This document shows, piece after piece, positions 43,009-54,370 of a DNA stretch of 64,000 nucleotides; positions within the stretch are counted from its first letter, which is position 1; every line of letters begins with the position of its first letter. Source of the DNA: [Phialemoniopsis] sp. UDSM-2020 (Eukaryota; Ascomycota; Sordariomycetes; Thyridiales; Thyridiaceae); NCBI GenBank assembly GCA_018873225.1, contig JAEILZ010000004.1, positions 2,914,001 through 2,978,000 on the forward strand, given 5' to 3'. The position numbers were made by a program, and so were the translations under genes. Below the pieces are notes generated by a model that made no database searches, was not told the origin of the DNA, and saw only the letters and a list, made by a program, of their open reading frames with translations.

Positions 43009-44832
43009 TCACGCGGTGCCAGGGGGCTTGCCGGCATCACCACCCTGAGCTTGTTGCTGTTGGGCATAGGCATACCATAGAGCAAGGTAGGCTTGGTAGC
43101 CGCCGTCTGGAAAATGGTTAGTAAAAGGAACATCGGTCTGTGGGTTATGGATGGGTGTAGACTTACAAGCTGCATAGGGATCGGCGTCTCCAGAGCCACC
43201 AGCGGGAGGCTGGGCAGCCGGAGCCTGGCTCGGGGCTTGGTGACTAGGCTGTCCGTAGTTGGGGTTGTCGTAGTCGCGGTGAGGTCGGCCGCCGCCGCGA
43301 CCGCCTCCGGGGTGGCCGCCCTTCTGTCGTACTGCGTCGACCTTGTCCTCAATGGCCTGCTTCGCCATGCTAATGGCCTCTCGGCTGCCGACAAGGCCAA
43401 TCTCTCGCTCGGTCTCGCCGGGTCCAGAGGACTGGGACACATTGATCTTGCATCCGGTAGTGCTCTGGATCTCACGAATGGTCTCACCTCCCTTGCCAAT
43501 GATCATGCCAACAGCCTCGGAGGGAACGTAGATGGAATCATTGATCTTGTCGTGGCCGCCCGCACCACCATCATGATGGTTGCGCGGGGGTCGGGATTGG
43601 CCAGCATTGCCACCTGCGTTGGTGTTTCTGCTGTCGCTGTCCACAATCTCCATGATCAAGTCTTTGGCAACGATGGCAGCTTGCCGGGGGCCAATCAAAT
43701 TGACAGGGCGCAGTCCATTCACGCTCTTGGACTCACCGACGATGTTGACGTGGCAGCCGCTTCGCTCCTGGAGATCGCGAATGGTCTCGCCGCCACGGCC
43801 AATGATCAGACCTACTGTCCTATCAGGGACCATGATCTGTAGGCAATCCTCTCCCTCCTTGAGAGGAGGCGGCTGCGGGCTGGCAGCAGCAGCAGGAGCG
43901 CCGCCGCCACCACCACCGCCACGACCGGAGTCACGGCCGCCGCGGTCTAGGCCGGCTCTGGCAATTGCGCCCATGCCGCTGTCCTCAATGATGCGGTTGA
44001 TGGCCGCCTTGGCCTCTGCGCGGCGAGCGCGAGGACCAGTGATTTTACATTGGCGCTGCTCTGCACTCGGGGAGCTGGCTGCGAGGAACTGGACACGGCA
44101 TTGGCTGTCGCCCTCTACGCGGCGAAGGTTCTCACCCTGGCGACCGATGATCAGACCAACCAAGCTGGCCTCCACCTCAATGATCTCAGAGTTGTCATCA
44201 CCGCCGTCACGACCACCAGCATGTCCACCACGGGGAGAAAAGGCTCCAGAGTTCCGGTCATGGCCACGAGGGGAAAAGGAACGATCACGTCCGCCATAGC
44301 CACCACGATCTTCACGACGCTCATCTCTATAAGGGTTGTGGTTGTCGCGGAACGCATCTCGACGGGCGGGAGGGGAACGGGATCGTGAACCACGATAGCG
44401 CTCGCCATCACCACCGCGGGGCGCATTGGAGTAGCCGGCGGGGCGCTCGTAGGGAGTGACGCCGTTGCGAGCCGCGTGCGCCTTGGCACGGGCGATGGCT
44501 TCGTCGATGCTGACTGAGCCCGACTGAGTAGGTTGAACGGCGCTCAGGTCGAGGTTTCCACTGGATGTCGGCTGGGGATAGGAATAGGCCGGGGGCGCGC
44601 CATAACCAGGAGCGGGCGGTTGAGCTTGGTACGGGGCTTGGGGCATTTGGTAGCCTGCGCCGCCGGCTGGGGGAGGAGGTAGGCCGGGTTGTCCCTGGGG
44701 AGGCGTCGAAGTAGGAGCCTTCTGGGCCGCTGAGCAGTTTGTTAGTGGTGCTTTGGGAGGTACGGCCGACTGGCGGGCAGTCTTACCTAGCGCAGCCAGA
44801 ATGGACTCGAGGTTCCGAGTCGGGTCGGACAT
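43009..44832 (-). CDS. Three-KH-domain RNA-binding protein (FUBP/KSRP-like)
   Basis: RNA- or ssDNA-binding protein with three KH domains. Three exons: complement(44787..44832), complement(43167..44729) and complement(43009..43106); introns of 57 and 60 bp, both multiples of three and without in-frame stops, so an unspliced reading also stays open (607 aa). The spliced product is 568 aa. Both introns have canonical ends and TAAC branch points (CACTAACAAA; TTACTAACCA). The KH GxxG loops read LIIGRQGENLRR, LIIGRGGETIRD and MIIGKGGETIRE. Flanks are RG/Ser/Asp-rich and the ends Gln/Pro/Tyr-rich, as in proteins that enter RNP granules. Confidence 0.9.
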   Translation of the reverse strand: MSDPTRNLESILAALGKTARQSAVPPKAPLTNCSAAQKAPTSTPPQGQPGLPPPPAGGAGYQMPQAPYQAQPPAPGYGAPPAYSYPQPTSSGNLDLSAVQPTQSGSVSIDEAIARAKAHAARNGVTPYERPAGYSNAPRGGDGERYRGSRSRSPPARRDAFRDNHNPYRDERREDRGGYGGRDRSFSPRGHDRNSGAFSPRGGHAGGRDGGDDNSEIIEVEASLVGLIIGRQGENLRRVEGDSQCRVQFLAASSPSAEQRQCKITGPRARRAEAKAAINRIIEDSGMGAIARAGLDRGGRDSGRGGGGGGGAPAAAASPQPPPLKEGEDCLQIMVPDRTVGLIIGRGGETIRDLQERSGCHVNIVGESKSVNGLRPVNLIGPRQAAIVAKDLIMEIVDSDSRNTNAGGNAGQSRPPRNHHDGGAGGHDKINDSIYVPSEAVGMIIGKGGETIREIQSTTGCKINVSQSSGPGETEREIGLVGSREAISMAKQAIEDKVDAVRQKGGHPGGGRGGGRPHRDYDNPNYGQPSHQAPSQAPAAQPPAGGSGDADPYAACKSTPIHNPQTDVPFTNHFPDGGYQAYLALWYAYAQQQQAQGGDAGKPPGTA

Positions 44833-46421
44833 TGTGTTGCTAGGTGGGTGATGTCAAACACGGTTGAGTGTGCAGTGGTTGAGGTTGTTTTCAGATGATC
44901 CTTTCGCGCCACAGGTTCACTTGCCCTTTCTATCCCTAGCAGATATAGATCCGATCCAGAGAAGAGAGAGCGAGCAGTAGTTCTATTGCAAAAATGTTGC
45001 AGATGTTGGTGTTTCAAGACAGAGAACAGGTTGGCGAAAACAGCAGGGCGAGAGAAAACAATCTACACGTCAGACGAAGCAGGACGAACGATTTCTTCTG
45101 CCTTTCACAAAGGCGGGCCTGGCTTGATCAGAGAAATAAGCGATGAATAAATAGGCAGCAGAAGAGGCGACAATAGACGAGGTTGTCGCAGAACAATAGT
45201 CTGCGATGAATGGCCTTGAGTGCAATCAGGTTGCCCAATATTCAACAAAGGCGATTGACGAGCGCACGATCAAATGATGCAGCAGTTCAGCTTCAGCTTC
45301 AGCAGGCGGTGTCACTCAGTACAGGACAGGGTGGTCATCAGCAATGCAGAAAATATATCAGATTGCAAATGACTGTTGAATGTCAATCCTTTTTCGACGT
45401 CGAGGTGATGCGATTAAGACCTGACCTCCTGCTCTGGAAAAAACGGTGAGTCGTCGGTGGGAGAAAGTGAAAGGGAAAGAATAGTGAAGAGAAAAAGATG
45501 AGGTTGGTGGCGGATGCGATCGGTGAATGGTTATTAACGGCGCGAGGGATGGCGGGCGATCAAGGTTTCAGCGGTTGTTTTGGGATGAGAAAAATAAAAT
45601 TTGCCGCCCGCGCCAGTGAACGCTCCGTGTAATATTCCGCCGCCAAGGTCGAGTCTCAGGTGGGTCGCGTCGCCCACCCGGGCTGAAGAGTGGCAGCTGA
45701 CGACAGCTGCTTGTCTTTCAGAGCTACAGAGGTGGTCAGGGTAAAAAAGACGTCTCTGCGAGGTATTGACCTGTATGATTTTAGGTAGTGGGATAACCCT
45801 CCACCTAGCAGTCAATACCTATCAGGGGGGTCGAAAGTTCAGCCTGCAACCTTCGTACATCCTCTCTCTGGCTCCAGGGTTGAAAGACTTCCCAGTGTCA
45901 ACTTTTGACAAATCTTTACAATATTGAAGTCATAGGGGTCGTCCTTCGACTGTGATCTGCACTGCTAATAATACAAAGAGGAGCTAATTAATTCCCTCTT
46001 TGTGCTCTTGTTTGTGGTGAGGTCATTGCACAGGACACCTGTTATGGTAGTGTTGCTCGTTCTCCCAGCTTGGTTTTGGTCTGTGGCTGCTGAACTCCTT
46101 GGGTAGCTAGAAGCTGCCCCTTGCCACCTTCAACCATCACAGTTCAAGATATAAACTTGCTTTCTACACCTAAGTTCACAAATCAACCGCAATGTTCCCC
46201 TTTTTCGTCTGCATGACTCCTGTGATGACCTCCAGGCGAGGTTTTGTCCCGTCATTAGGCGCACCGGAAATGCATTTCCCATCCAGAACCAAAACGGAGT
46301 CGGCAGCCATCCGTCTACTCCGCTAACGACATATGTCAACTTTGATCATCTAGGCCAACTCAGATTATATCAAATCTCCTAGTCTTGTTAGTACTTCAGG
46401 CACACACTAGAACAGGCCAAG
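44833..46421. promoter_or_regulatory. 1.6-kb divergent promoter region
   Basis: Lies between the KH protein (-) and the alcohol dehydrogenase (+). The first 700 bp, purine-rich, is probably a long 5' UTR and promoter of the KH gene. No coding segment was recognised. Confidence 0.3.
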
Positions 46422-47552
46422 ATGATGAAAGCAGCTCAGTGGGCTCCGGTATGTCCTCCGACCCCGCCCAAACGGATTGTTCAGATATTGACTGCCCCGT
46501 AGTCCCAAGGCAAGGTCGTCGTAAATGAGATCCCAATTCCTACGCCCGGGGAAGGGCAATTCTTGATCAAGATGGCATCAGCCAGCCTATGCCATTCAGA
46601 CCTCATGTCTATCGCCATTCCGGACCGGAAAGATCCAGTCACCCTAGGCCACGAGGGCGCTGGCTACATTCACTCGATGCACTCCTCTGTCCAGGACAAG
46701 GGGTTCAAGGTCGGCGATGCCGTGGGCTTCCTGTATGTCCAGGATGGATGCTTTGAGTGTGAGGGATGCCTGGTGCACAACTGCCACTGCCTTGTGAGCC
46801 AATCACACACCAACGGCTTCGAGATCCCCGGCTTCTTTGCCGAGTACTCTCTTGTCGACTGGGAGAATTGCATCGTGTTGCCCGAGAGCATGAACGTGAA
46901 GGAAGCGTCACCAATGTTCTGCGCTGGTCTCGCAGGTAAGTACCCTTCTTCCATGCAATCACGCCTTACCGCTCATCACGGCCTAGCTTTCCACTGTGTC
47001 GACTCCTGTGAGCTGCAGCCAAACGACTGGTGCGTCATCGTCGGCTGCGGCGGCCTGGGCCAGTTCGCCATCCAGTACGCCAAGGCGATGGGCGCTCGCG
47101 TCATCGGCGTCGACATCAACGACGAGACGCTGGCCAATGCGAAGGCCCAAGGCGCCGATCTGGTCTTCAACTCTCGCACAAACGCCCAAACTCGTGACGA
47201 GATCTTGCGCGTGACCGAGGGCGGTGGCCGGGCTGTGATCGTCTTCAGCGCGGCTGAGGCAGCCTACGACAGTGCGATCCCTTTGATTCGTGTCGGTGGG
47301 ATCTTGATGGTCGCTGGCCTCCCAGCAAACGGCATTCGCTTGGATGCTTTGGCTATTGCGATCAAGCGCTTCATTGTCAAGGGAGATTCCACATCGACCC
47401 CACAGCGCATGAAGAAGGGCATTGAGTTTTCGGCGAAACATGGTATCAAGCCTGTATTCCAGACGTTTGATAGTCTGGACGCTGTGCCGAAGATGGTGGA
47501 TCTGATGCAACAGGGGAAGAGCACGGCAAGGATGGTTGTACAGTTTGCATAG
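46422..47552 (+). CDS. Zinc-dependent alcohol dehydrogenase (MDR family)
   Basis: NAD(P)-dependent alcohol dehydrogenase of the medium-chain family. Three exons: 46422..46448, 46503..46935 and 46987..47552; introns 54 and 51 bp; product 341 aa. The 27-nt first exon encodes MMKAAQWAP. Catalytic zinc ligands are the Cys in SLCHSDLM and His-Glu in GHEGAGYI; structural zinc Cys are in DGCFECEGCLVHNCHC. The Rossmann motif is VGCGGLGQFAIQYAKAMGAR, followed by VIGVDIND; the Asp at the strand end suggests NAD. Intron 2 can be read through in frame but would insert 17 residues before the cofactor domain. ADH1-like overall; substrate unknown. Confidence 0.9.
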
Positions 47553-47713
47553 TTGAGCACGCATCCATGATACTGCGGAGACTAGATGTTTATTCAACAA
47601 GCGCCGCAGACTCTGTCTATACAACAGTCCACAAGACTACTTAGTTGATCGTGTATAGTTGTGCCGCTCTATAGCTTGCTGTTCAAGCTAAAACTGTAAC
47701 GTGTCACACCTCT

Positions 47714-50285
47714 TCACTTCTTCCCGTATGGCTCATCGGTCTTGCAATACGTCTCTCCGGCTCTACCAGTGCCGACTTTCTTCCTAAACATCAACTTCAG
47801 GTTTTCTTTCGCGCCATCAGCAGATCCTTTGCAGTCTTCGACCCAGGCCATGGCAGTCGAGGTGCCCCATTTCCGCATTCCTGCACATGTATTTTCCAGC
47901 ACACCATCCGTAGGAGCGGGTGAGTTCTGAGCCAAGGCCAGCATTTCCGGGATCGTCTCCCATGCATCACCCGTCACCGGACTAAACAACACTGTTTTGA
48001 TCGTGAAGGCCAGAGCCATGAGGGCATGTAGGGCTAGCAGGCCGATGCTGAGATAGTCAAACCATCCGTTAGCTGCGATCACGTACCCATGGAAGTAGGC
48101 CCGCATCATCATGGGCGTCGCGTCCGCCGCTGGCTTGGCCAGTGTCATTCTAGGATCGCTGCCAGCGACGACGTACTGGCGTGTGCGTGCCCAAGACCAG
48201 GGTCGCGAGAGCTCCGGCTCGAGAAAGGCGCTGTAGTTGAGCATCCGGTGCGAGGACACGCGGGATATTGTGTCGACGAGAAGTGTCGAGATGATGGATT
48301 CGGTCATGACGGCGACTTCTTCCGACTTGTGATCGGCAAACTCGCGTTTCTGAAGGGCCACTGCCAGAACGCTCTCCAGCGTTGTGCTATTCGCAGGAAG
48401 GTCTACGCGGTTGTCCACGTTGAAGCTGCCCAGCGTCGGCAAAGCTACGTCCCACCAGGACGTATCGATGAAAATCTTTCTCCATAGCTTTTCGTCATCT
48501 GCCGGTAAGAAATAGCTCCATCCCCAGTCATGCAAAAGCCTGTCGATCTCTATACGCGCTCCACCTTGGTCCTTCTGGAAGTCATAGGTCTGGCTGTTCC
48601 CCTTATAGTTGACCACGATGCTCCCATCAGCCCAGCCGCTTTGATGGGTGCAGCCTCGTGCAGTCCATCTCCCCTTAACAAGCGTTCCATTGGGTCCAGC
48701 CGTGGGCCAAAGGACGGCGATCCCCTGCCTCTCGTTGTGAGTCCCTACTTCGAACATCAGTGGTACGGCAAGGAAGTGACCTTTTCGAGGTTGGCCTGCC
48801 TCGGCAATTCTCTTGCGGAGGCGACCTTTGTTAATGGGGCCGAGCACAAATGTGTCTCCTTGATCGCTCTCACTGCGACCACCAGGAGGCACAATTGGGA
48901 ACGAGATGTTGGACCAGCTCTCGCTCACATTGCCGCTGATCTGTGTCACTTGCGTATTACACCGCACGCGGACGAGCGGTAGCTCTGAATCAGCTCTATG
49001 GATCTGGGTCAGGGGAAAGGAGGCAATCCACGCAAAAGGCGATATCCTCGGCCACCTGGCATGCTGCACGGCGAATTGTACATCGTTCAGCCACATGGAC
49101 CGAGCAGCAAGCAACATGTTGGCCGACGGGGCGTGCACGGTGGCCGCCCAGGTGTTGTCGACAAAGTGCACGGGGACACCGTCTATCTCTCGGGTCAGAT
49201 GCCTGCGTCGGTACTCGACGGACTTTCGTATCTTGCTGTCCATGAGATCGAAATCGGCAAGTGAGTTATCGGCCAGGGAGTGCCACGCGTCGATGTAGTT
49301 ATAGATGGCCTTATAGCCAGAAGAGGGGCACACCGGGTCGAGAAACTTGGAAGTGTCGTTCGAGCAGTTGTAACCGCTCAGGGAGGAACTGTTCAGTACT
49401 GTGGGCCACATATCGGCTCTGGAGCCTGCTCGAGACACGGAAATCTTTTAGATCACAACTACCTAGGTATCAGGGCAGAGAGTATGGATATGAGGTGGAC
49501 TTACCATTGAGCCAGATGTTCGCTCCTCCCATAGCCCAGTCTATCTGACGGGGAATCATCAGCACGGCTGTGGCGGGACCAGCAAGTACAGCGATACCAC
49601 CAGAAACCAGCAGAAGGCCGATAAACAGAAGTTTCCGAAGCTGAGACGAATCTTTGTAGATCAATGAACCGAGAAAATCAGTGGACCAGAAGAAGCTATC
49701 TCAAGTCAGGGAGGCCCACACTACTCATGGCGAGCCACATACCTGACTTGAGTGAAGGCAAACCCGCTTCCGAGGAGGCCCAGTGGCACACCTTTATCGG
49801 TAACCAGTCTGTTGCGAAGGGTGTCAAATATGATTGTTGCTAAGCTGCCGACTATGAGCAGCTCCTGTCCGCGTGCCAGACGTTAAATTTCAAGCCCTCG
49901 GTCAAGAACCTGGGGTGATGAAATATACCTGAGCCTTTGCACAAACCTGAAGCACGGCCAGTTTGAGGTCATCTTGTCCACTTGCGCCGACCAACTCCTC
50001 CCCGATATAAAGCGTCATGAGATTGAGCGTGATGATTACGAGAGATGCCAGCGATGGAAGGAGGTGGACTCCAGATCGAGCGAGCGCCGTGAGCCGGGAC
50101 CGCCGAAGGAGCACTTTGGGCTTCTCAGGTCCGAGAGTAGTGACAAGCAACGCGAGGCCGATTGACCGGCAATAGGAAGTTGCCGTGTCGCGCAGGAACC
50201 TGGCAGCTCTTTTGAGGTGCGATAGAACATCTTGCAAAACCCGTGAGGACCGGTTGATTGGATTTATCGCCATTGTACGCATCAT
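47714..50285 (-). CDS. Large multi-pass membrane protein, uncharacterised fungal family
   Basis: Four exons: complement(49929..50285), (49743..49864), (49505..49695) and (47714..49425); product 793 aa. The first ~220 residues hold about four to five membrane segments (e.g. LLPSLASLVIITLNLMTLYI, LLIVGSLATIIFDTL, LLFIGLLLVSGGIAVLAGPA). Then comes a large, probably extracellular domain of ~450 residues with many N-x-S/T sites and conserved-looking WSNISFPIVPPGG. One more membrane segment (IGLLALHALMALAFTIKTVL) is followed by a short tail. This plan is common in uncharacterised Pezizomycotina proteins, often near secondary-metabolite genes. No catalytic motif is visible. The start is uncertain: ATG at 50285 follows an AG, and an upstream exon ending near 50340 is possible. 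Confidence 0.7.
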
Positions 50286-50983
50286 CTGACAATCGAGAAT
50301 GGCTTGTTATCACGATCGTGGCGACACCATACTCGACTTTGGGACGAGGTCTGTCTTCTACTGCGGGGAAAAGGGGGTGAAGAGAAGGAAGAAGGCTGTC
50401 GGACATACTCTGTGAAGGGAGGCTCAACTGTCGAATTTATGACATGACCAGCAATACAATCCTAGGCTCAGAACGAGCTGACTGAAGGATGAGCAGATGC
50501 CTGCCATATTGGCCCCCAAGCTTTGGCAAGGTACCGGTGCATTGCATGCAAACGAAGTGATCTAGTTCCTCATTCGGTTTAAGCCAGCCTGATCGGACAT
50601 TCAGTTGCCAGGATGTCGGGCTTCGGTTGGTAACAAACCTTTCTGAATTCAGAAATCGAAAGGCAGGCTTGTTTGTGGCCGATCCCGATGATTGGATGAA
50701 GTGATAGGAATATGCACATTTTATTCAGCTGTCTGGGATCACAGACAACCACATCGAGTTGCACAGAATTGCTATAGGTCCAAATTGAGTCGTCACATCA
50801 ACATCCGCAAAACTGATTTGTCCCGCACTAGGGATCGGATAACGTACAGCCGGCCGAGCCCCTTTCTAGGAGGCTATTTCCAGACTGCCCAACTAAATAT
50901 GTTACGTAGACTATGTCGGATCCAATGTAGGCAAGTTACATTAATTGGAGTTATTGCATGAACCACTCAACTGTCAGACAGCT
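50286..50983. promoter_or_regulatory. Divergent promoter region
   Basis: About 700 bp between the membrane protein (-) and the aldo/keto reductase (+). It may include a 5' exon of the membrane protein near 50340-50405 (MSDSLLPSLHPLFPAVEDRP). Confidence 0.3.
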
Positions 50984-52176
50984 ATGGCTTTGATTCCGCG
51001 TCGTCGATTGGGCAAGGATGGTCCACTGGTACCCGCCCTGGGCTTTGGCTGTATGAGCCTGAGCCATGCATACGGCAAAGTTGGTAGTGATGAGGATAGG
51101 CTCGTGGTCCTGGACCGGGCGTTTGAGCTCGGATGCAGGTTCTGGGATACTTCAGATGTTTGTGCGTTCTCCCTCACATTTCGATGCCTAGCCCCAAGAG
51201 ACTAACTCCTCACCAGATACGGACAGTGAGGATCTCTTGGGCAAGTGGTTTGCGCGCACAGGTAAAAGATCAGAGATGTTTCTCTGCACCAAGTTCGGAG
51301 TGGCCCCTGGTACAGATGGTGTCTTTGAGTTCCGGAGTGACCCCGACTACGTCAAAGCCGCCTGCAACAAGAGCTTGAAGCGGCTTGGAGTGGACAAGAT
51401 CGACCTGTACTACGCTCATCGTGTGGACCTAAAGACCCCTATTGAAAGAACCATGGAGGCGATGGTGCAATTGAAAAAGTAAGTAAAGCCTCCCTGATCG
51501 TGGGACCGATTGGCTTACAAGGAGATGTGAAGGGAGGGTAAGATAGGACACCTGGGTCTGAGCGAAGTATCGGCGTCAACTTTAAGGAGAGCGCACAAGA
51601 TTCACCCGATATCAGCCGTACAACTGGAGTACTCCCCATTTGCACTTGAGATGGAAGACCCGGAAGTTGCTCTCGTACAAACTTGCCGTGAGCTTGGTGT
51701 CAGTATTGTGGCATATAGCCCCCTCGGACGAGGCTTCTTGACCGGGCAGATCAAGTCGCCTGACGACTTTGAGGAGGGCGACTTTCGTCGAAACGCTCCA
51801 AAGTACAGTAGAGAGAACTGGCACAACAATGCGAAGCTCATAGAGCTCCTCACGGAAATGGCAGTGAAGAAAGGTTGTAGCCCTGGTCAGTTGTCGTTGG
51901 CATGGGTGTTGAAGCAGGGCGAAGACATCATACCTATCCCGTGAGACAACATGTCCCTGATCTCAAGATGTGACACAGACTGATCAAGCACACATCTGCA
52001 GCGGAACCAAGAATGCAAAGTATGTTGAAGAGAATGCGGCTGCTCTTCAAGTTCAGCTTTCGAAGGCTGAATCAGAAGAGATACGGAGCCAAATTGAGAA
52101 AGTGGAAGTCAAAGGAAAACGCTACGGTGCGTTCTTGGAAAGATACAGTCTGGGCGAAACACCGCAGCTATCATAG
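50984..52176 (+). CDS. Aldo/keto reductase
   Basis: NADPH-dependent carbonyl reductase of the AKR superfamily (YakC/pyridoxal-reductase-like branch). Four exons: 50984..51161, 51217..51478, 51533..51940 and 52002..52176; introns 55, 54 and 61 bp; product 340 aa. N-terminal [16 protein letters not shown]; catalytic Asp-Tyr in [19 protein letters not shown], where the Tyr codon is formed across intron 1; catalytic Lys in LCTKFG; His in LYYAHRVD. The cofactor loop holds [16 protein letters not shown] and, after intron 3, [19 protein letters not shown]. Residue order and length fit a functional enzyme. It converges on the dehydrogenase at 52258, 81 bp away. Confidence 0.92.
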
Positions 52177-52257
52177 AATAATTACGAATTTCTTATAGTT
52201 TGATGAACAAGCCAGTTCCCAAGGATGGAGTTCATAGATGCTCTGTTGAACAATTCC

Positions 52258-53016
52258 TCAGCAGCACCAACCCCCGTCGATGTGATGGACACCTCCAGTG
52301 ATAAACTTGGACTCATCACAAAGCAGCCAAGCCACCAAGCTCGCCGCCTCCTGCGGTGTGCCTCGTCTCGGGATTTGATGCTTCCAGTTCATCTCACCAC
52401 CCCTCGTCGCCCTCGACGCCGCCTGCATCGGCGTGTCGATGATCCCCGGCGCCACGCAGTTGATCCTAATCTCCCGTTGCCCGACCTCCTTGCACGCCGC
52501 GCGGCTGAGGCCGATGACACCCGACTTGGACGCCGTGTAGGCCGCGTTCTTGGGGAAGCCGATGACGCCCGAGATGGACGCCGCGTTGACGACGCTGCCT
52601 TGGTCCTTCATGGCGCCGAGCTGCGCGCGCATGCAGTAAAAGGTGCCCGTCAGGTTCACGTCAAGCACGAACTTCCAGTCGGGCGTGTTGTGGTGCTCGA
52701 CGTCCTCGATGTTGATTACCTTGGGCACGACGCCGGCCATGTTGACGGCGCCGTCGAGCTTGCCGAATTTAGCTACTGTCTTTTCGATCCACGAGTTGAC
52801 CTGCTCCTCCTCGCGGACGTCCACGACGGTCGCCATGACGGTGTGTCCTGCCGAGGTCAACTTCTCTGCGACTTCGTTCAGGGCTTTCTCGGTCACGTCC
52901 GCCATTGACACGTGGACGCCTTGTGATGCGAGCAGTTCTACCACGGCGAGACCGATGCCAGAGGCTGCGCCTGTGACGGCGATGACCTTGCCTTTGATGT
53001 CCCAGTTGACAGGCAT
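52258..53016 (-). CDS. Short-chain dehydrogenase/reductase (classical SDR)
   Basis: Single-exon 252-aa oxidoreductase. Cofactor motif VTGAASGIGLAVVELLASQG, then MADVTEKALNEV (acidic residue favouring NAD), NMAGV (in place of NNAG), catalytic Ser in NAASISGVIG and YxxxK in AAYTASKSGVIGLSRA. The C-terminus holds RINCVAPGIIDTPM and the end motif GGVHHIDGGWCC. It resembles fungal 3-oxoacyl-reductase-like SDRs; substrate is unknown. It is convergent with the aldo/keto reductase. Confidence 0.92.
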   Translation of the reverse strand: MPVNWDIKGKVIAVTGAASGIGLAVVELLASQGVHVSMADVTEKALNEVAEKLTSAGHTVMATVVDVREEEQVNSWIEKTVAKFGKLDGAVNMAGVVPKVINIEDVEHHNTPDWKFVLDVNLTGTFYCMRAQLGAMKDQGSVVNAASISGVIGFPKNAAYTASKSGVIGLSRAACKEVGQREIRINCVAPGIIDTPMQAASRATRGGEMNWKHQIPRRGTPQEAASLVAWLLCDESKFITGGVHHIDGGWCC

Positions 53017-53599
53017 GATAGCGTGATCAAATCAGCCCGGATATGTTTCTATGCAGATTACGGCTCGTATAAGCAAATAAGTCGTGTAGACGTCGTACTG
53101 AGAAGGTGTGTCTTGGTTGATGGATGACGTGGGCAACCTGGAGCAGTCCGGGCCACATGCACTTCGCACTGCCTTCACATGCTCGGATAGTTCTGTCATG
53201 ACATATTTTGTCCGGCTATTTGTTTTCCTCGAACAGACCATGTGCCTTTTAGACTTTGAGCTTGGCAGGGACCGTTGCTCCGGCTTGCAGACCCGGACCC
53301 CGCTATCGCGGGACGGACATTTCCGGCGGAGTGTCATGTTAGCCGCTGTCTTGATTTCCGGGGCTTACAATTATTCTAAGGACGAGAGTATTTCACTATT
53401 CAAAACAACAGTGGTCACGGACCCTGGGACCGTAAAACTGGAATATCAAACAATTGCATACTTTCTATTATTTAGCATTCAATCATTGGTCGACTCAAGT
53501 CCGTACATATATAGCCTGTACCGTGTATTCATTTCTACGATTGCTTTGTTCAGGCATCGCCAATCTCACAACATATACCTGAACCCATGAGCAATCATC
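53017..53599. promoter_or_regulatory. Intergenic region upstream of the SDR
   Basis: The left part should hold the SDR promoter. AT-rich towards the right; no gene was recognised. Confidence 0.3.
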
Positions 53600-53960
53600 T
53601 CAGAAGTCGGGCCATATCTGCCTGTTGGCTGGACGTTGTCCAGCCCTCCAATTCTCGATCTTCAGATACCATCGCGTAATGTGCACAAGTGTCAACACTG
53701 CTGCCCCAAAGTCGACACCAAACGCAACATTGAAGTGTGTAGTACAGATAGGCAGCCCAGATGTTGGGCGTATTGTTAACGGCAATGATGATAGCGATGG
53801 CTTCCGCACGTTTGGCGACTGGCTGGTTCAGGATGCCTGCGATCCATGTTATTGCCACGATGCATGCCAGCCAAGAGGATGGAATTTTGTTCATTCTAGG
53901 AACTGTCAGAATTAAGGTGCTTACTAATTTCAGCAACAAGGAAGGAAACTGCCACTGGTG
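53600..53960 (-). pseudogene. Remnant of an MFS transporter (allantoate-permease-like) C-terminus
   Basis: On the minus strand one frame reads SSWLACIVAITWIAGILNQP, then VAKRAEAIAIIIAVNNTPNI and WAAYLYY, the transmembrane 10-11 region of Dal5-type anion:cation symporters. After WAAYLYY the homology jumps to another frame: FNVAFGVDFGAAVLTLVHIT, then RWYLKIENWRAG to a stop at 53600. The segment expected between (about ten residues ending in a P-x-Y turn) is missing. No N-terminal part of a transporter is found to the right. The gene is truncated and frameshifted. Confidence 0.5.
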
Positions 53961-54370
53961 AGTGGTGCTCCTGACCCTAAGCATCTTCTGGTGTTGCATT
54001 ATCCAGTTAGGCATTTTCCTCCAAAGCAAGTTGGCAACTTGCCCGCCTTGGTCGCCCGCGGATAAGATATGGTCTTCGACTTTATCAATTACGTTTAGGT
54101 CGAAAGTCCCAACTTTTGTAGATAAGCAGAGCGCCGATTGCTTGGCAGCGAGCTATTTCCTATTCCATCCACAACTGGCACCATTTTCGCACTGGCCCGA
54201 TGATAAGAGATCCGACAACCTGGTTCCGGGGCCGATCATGCCGAGTGCCGCATCGGACACCTTCAACGAGAATTTAAGCATATATCAAGCTGACATGCTC
54301 TGATTGTGGGGGACAGGGGAAGTTGCTCCCTCCTTCCACGTGGCAAAGACATTTCTTGCAGATCATCATC
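53961..54370. promoter_or_regulatory. Intergenic region upstream of the amidase
   Basis: About 400 bp between the transporter remnant and the amidase start; no gene was recognised. The right end is the likely amidase promoter. Confidence 0.3.

Noticed and set aside
43093..43842. 249-codon frame antisense to the KH-domain gene
   Set aside because: Shadow frame; composition reflects the complement of the Gly-rich KH coding sequence.
52225..52908. 227-codon frame antisense to the SDR gene
   Set aside because: Arg/Asp/His-rich shadow of a GC-rich coding strand with intact SDR motifs.
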